Origin: Bdellovibrionia bacterium | GTDB lineage: Bacteria > Bdellovibrionota > Bdellovibrionia > Bdellovibrionales > JAGQZY01 | DNA: 32,887 nucleotides | NCBI GenBank assembly: GCA_030424665.1 | Contig: JAUHWN010000030.1 | Location: 1-32,887, forward strand | Reading direction: 5' to 3' | Shown: piece by piece, positions 32,204 through 32,887 of the stretch | How positions within the stretch are numbered: the stretch's first letter is position 1 | Layout of the letters: each line of letters opens with the position of its first letter | Program-made: the position numbers and the translations under genes | The notes under the pieces: generated by a model | What the model was told of the DNA's origin: nothing | Seen by the model: the letters and a program-made list of their open reading frames with translations, nothing else | Databases searched by the model: none

Positions 32204-32887
32204 CTAGTAACTTGTCTTGCGATTTAAGTGCCTATTTGATTCCATATCAAACCAAAACGCGAAGAAAATACTTTGCAGGCCAAAACCAAACGAAAATAAT
32301 AGCGCCAGCGTTGTTAACTCAGGGGCGTATCCCAGCTGAATCCACATGTATATGAGTCGCGAAAAGAAACCCACAGTGGCAAAAAAGAATATAAATCCCA
32401 TTCCGTAAAACAATACGAGTGGGTGAAAATCTCGAATGATGTATTTTTCTTTCATTCTCCAAAAGAAAAGTTTTACGAGAAGCCAGCCAATCGTAAATAC
32501 AGCTTTTTTAATATTGAGCTTTGATTGCTCGCCAACATTATAGACGGGCTCTGTGATGACATCTTTGACCCTAAAACGGTAAACATTGAGCTTTACCAAA
32601 AGGTCATTGGGCTGCCCGTACCTTTTATACATGGTTTGCCAATCAATGGCCTTGAGGGCCTTTTTATTGATTGCTGTATAGCCAGTTTGCGAGTCAGCAA
32701 TATGCCAGTAACCAGAGGCAATTTTAGTCAGCAACGAGAGCATTGAGTTTCCGAAATAGCGAACTCGTGGAATCTTTTTATAGGCCTCTCCTGAATGGAG
32801 GCGGTTGGCTTTTGAGTAATCGCATTCATCCTCAACAACCGGGTCCATAATTCGCGGAAGGTCGATCGGGTCCATCTGTCCGTCACC
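32204..32887 (-). CDS. Family 2 glycosyltransferase, DPM1/polyprenyl-phosphate type, 5' end outside the window
   Basis: Partial gene. The frame stays open past the track's ATG to the window end and reads GDGQMDP, the metal-binding loop of dolichyl- or polyprenyl-phosphate GT2 enzymes, so the real start lies beyond 32887 and the ATG at 32875 is internal. After it come SGEAYKKIPRVRYFGNSMLS, SQTGYTAINKKAL and VKLNVYRFRVKDVITEPVYN, all normal for this group. Three hydrophobic segments follow (FTIGWLLVKLFFW, VLFYGMGFIFFFATVGF, LTTLALLFSFGFGLQSIFF), a GT2 membrane anchor. It probably makes an undecaprenyl-phosphate sugar, a natural donor for the GT-C-like enzyme encoded nearby. Confidence 0.85.
   Translation of the reverse strand, partial: GDGQMDPIDLPRIMDPVVEDECDYSKANRLHSGEAYKKIPRVRYFGNSMLSLLTKIASGYWHIADSQTGYTAINKKALKAIDWQTMYKRYGQPNDLLVKLNVYRFRVKDVITEPVYNVGEQSKLNIKKAVFTIGWLLVKLFFWRMKEKYIIRDFHPLVLFYGMGFIFFFATVGFFSRLIYMWIQLGYAPELTTLALLFSFGFGLQSIFFAFWFDMESNRHLNRKTSY

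Noticed and set aside
32204-32875. 223-residue ORF taken as a complete gene or a truncated pseudogene
   Set aside because: The frame continues to the window edge through GDGQ, a normal GT2 metal-binding loop, so it is an intact gene cut by the window.

Overview
The window is a surface-polysaccharide biosynthesis locus, of the O-antigen, capsule or glycoprotein-glycan type, from a Gram-negative bacterium. It carries a Wzx flippase, a Wzy-type polymerase, a short Wzz-like protein, many glycosyltransferases (GTs), and homologues of the WbpA-WbpB-WbpD-WbpG-HisH-HisF pathway for amidinated di-N-acetyl hexuronic acids. Genes use clear Shine-Dalgarno sites and many GTG/TTG starts, and overlap heavily. 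The species cannot be fixed from sequence alone. Moderate-to-low GC and this gene mix would fit Bdellovibrionota, spirochaetes such as Leptospira, or other proteobacteria. I saw no rRNA, tRNA, CRISPR array, transposase or IS end, and no gene-free stretch above 300 bases.

Layout. (1) 21-3130, minus strand: wzy-like, wzz-like and a GT4. (2) 3325-11901, plus strand: first N-acetyl-sugar amidotransferase (WbpG type), a GT4, wzx, hisH-like, hisF-like, then wbpA-, wbpB- and wbpD-like genes. (3) 11905-20132, minus strand: seven nearly gapless genes for a GT2, an asparagine-synthase-type amidotransferase, a NodB-like deacetylase, an uncharacterised helical-toroid-like protein, a DegT-type aminotransferase, a methyltransferase and a formyltransferase-like protein. 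(4) 20227-24711, plus strand: a methyltransferase and three membrane proteins, one resembling the HTTM (vitamin-K gamma-carboxylase-like) family. (5) 24708-29661, minus strand: a large GT-C-like protein with a long periplasmic region, a second WbpG-type amidotransferase and a methyltransferase. (6) 29800-32136, plus strand: second hisH/hisF pair and an LPG-synthase-TM-type flippase. (7) 32204 to the window end, minus strand: a polyprenyl-phosphate-type GT2, cut by the edge.

Working model. WbpA, WbpB and WbpD homologues oxidise UDP-GlcNAc at C6 and C3 and N-acetylate the 3-amino group. HisH releases ammonia from glutamine, HisF channels it, and WbpG installs it as an acetamidino group. The canonical WbpE aminotransferase and WbpI epimerase are not recognisable here. 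GTs assemble the unit, Wzx exports it and Wzy/Wzz polymerise it. The seven-gene minus operon looks like a decorating module able to amidate, deacetylate, transaminate, methylate and perhaps formylate. The right-hand part (second amidination set, GT-C, lipid-type flippase, DPM-type GT2) could form a separate route that adds an undecaprenyl-phosphate-linked, possibly amidinated, sugar in the periplasm. The model is inferred from families and gene order only.
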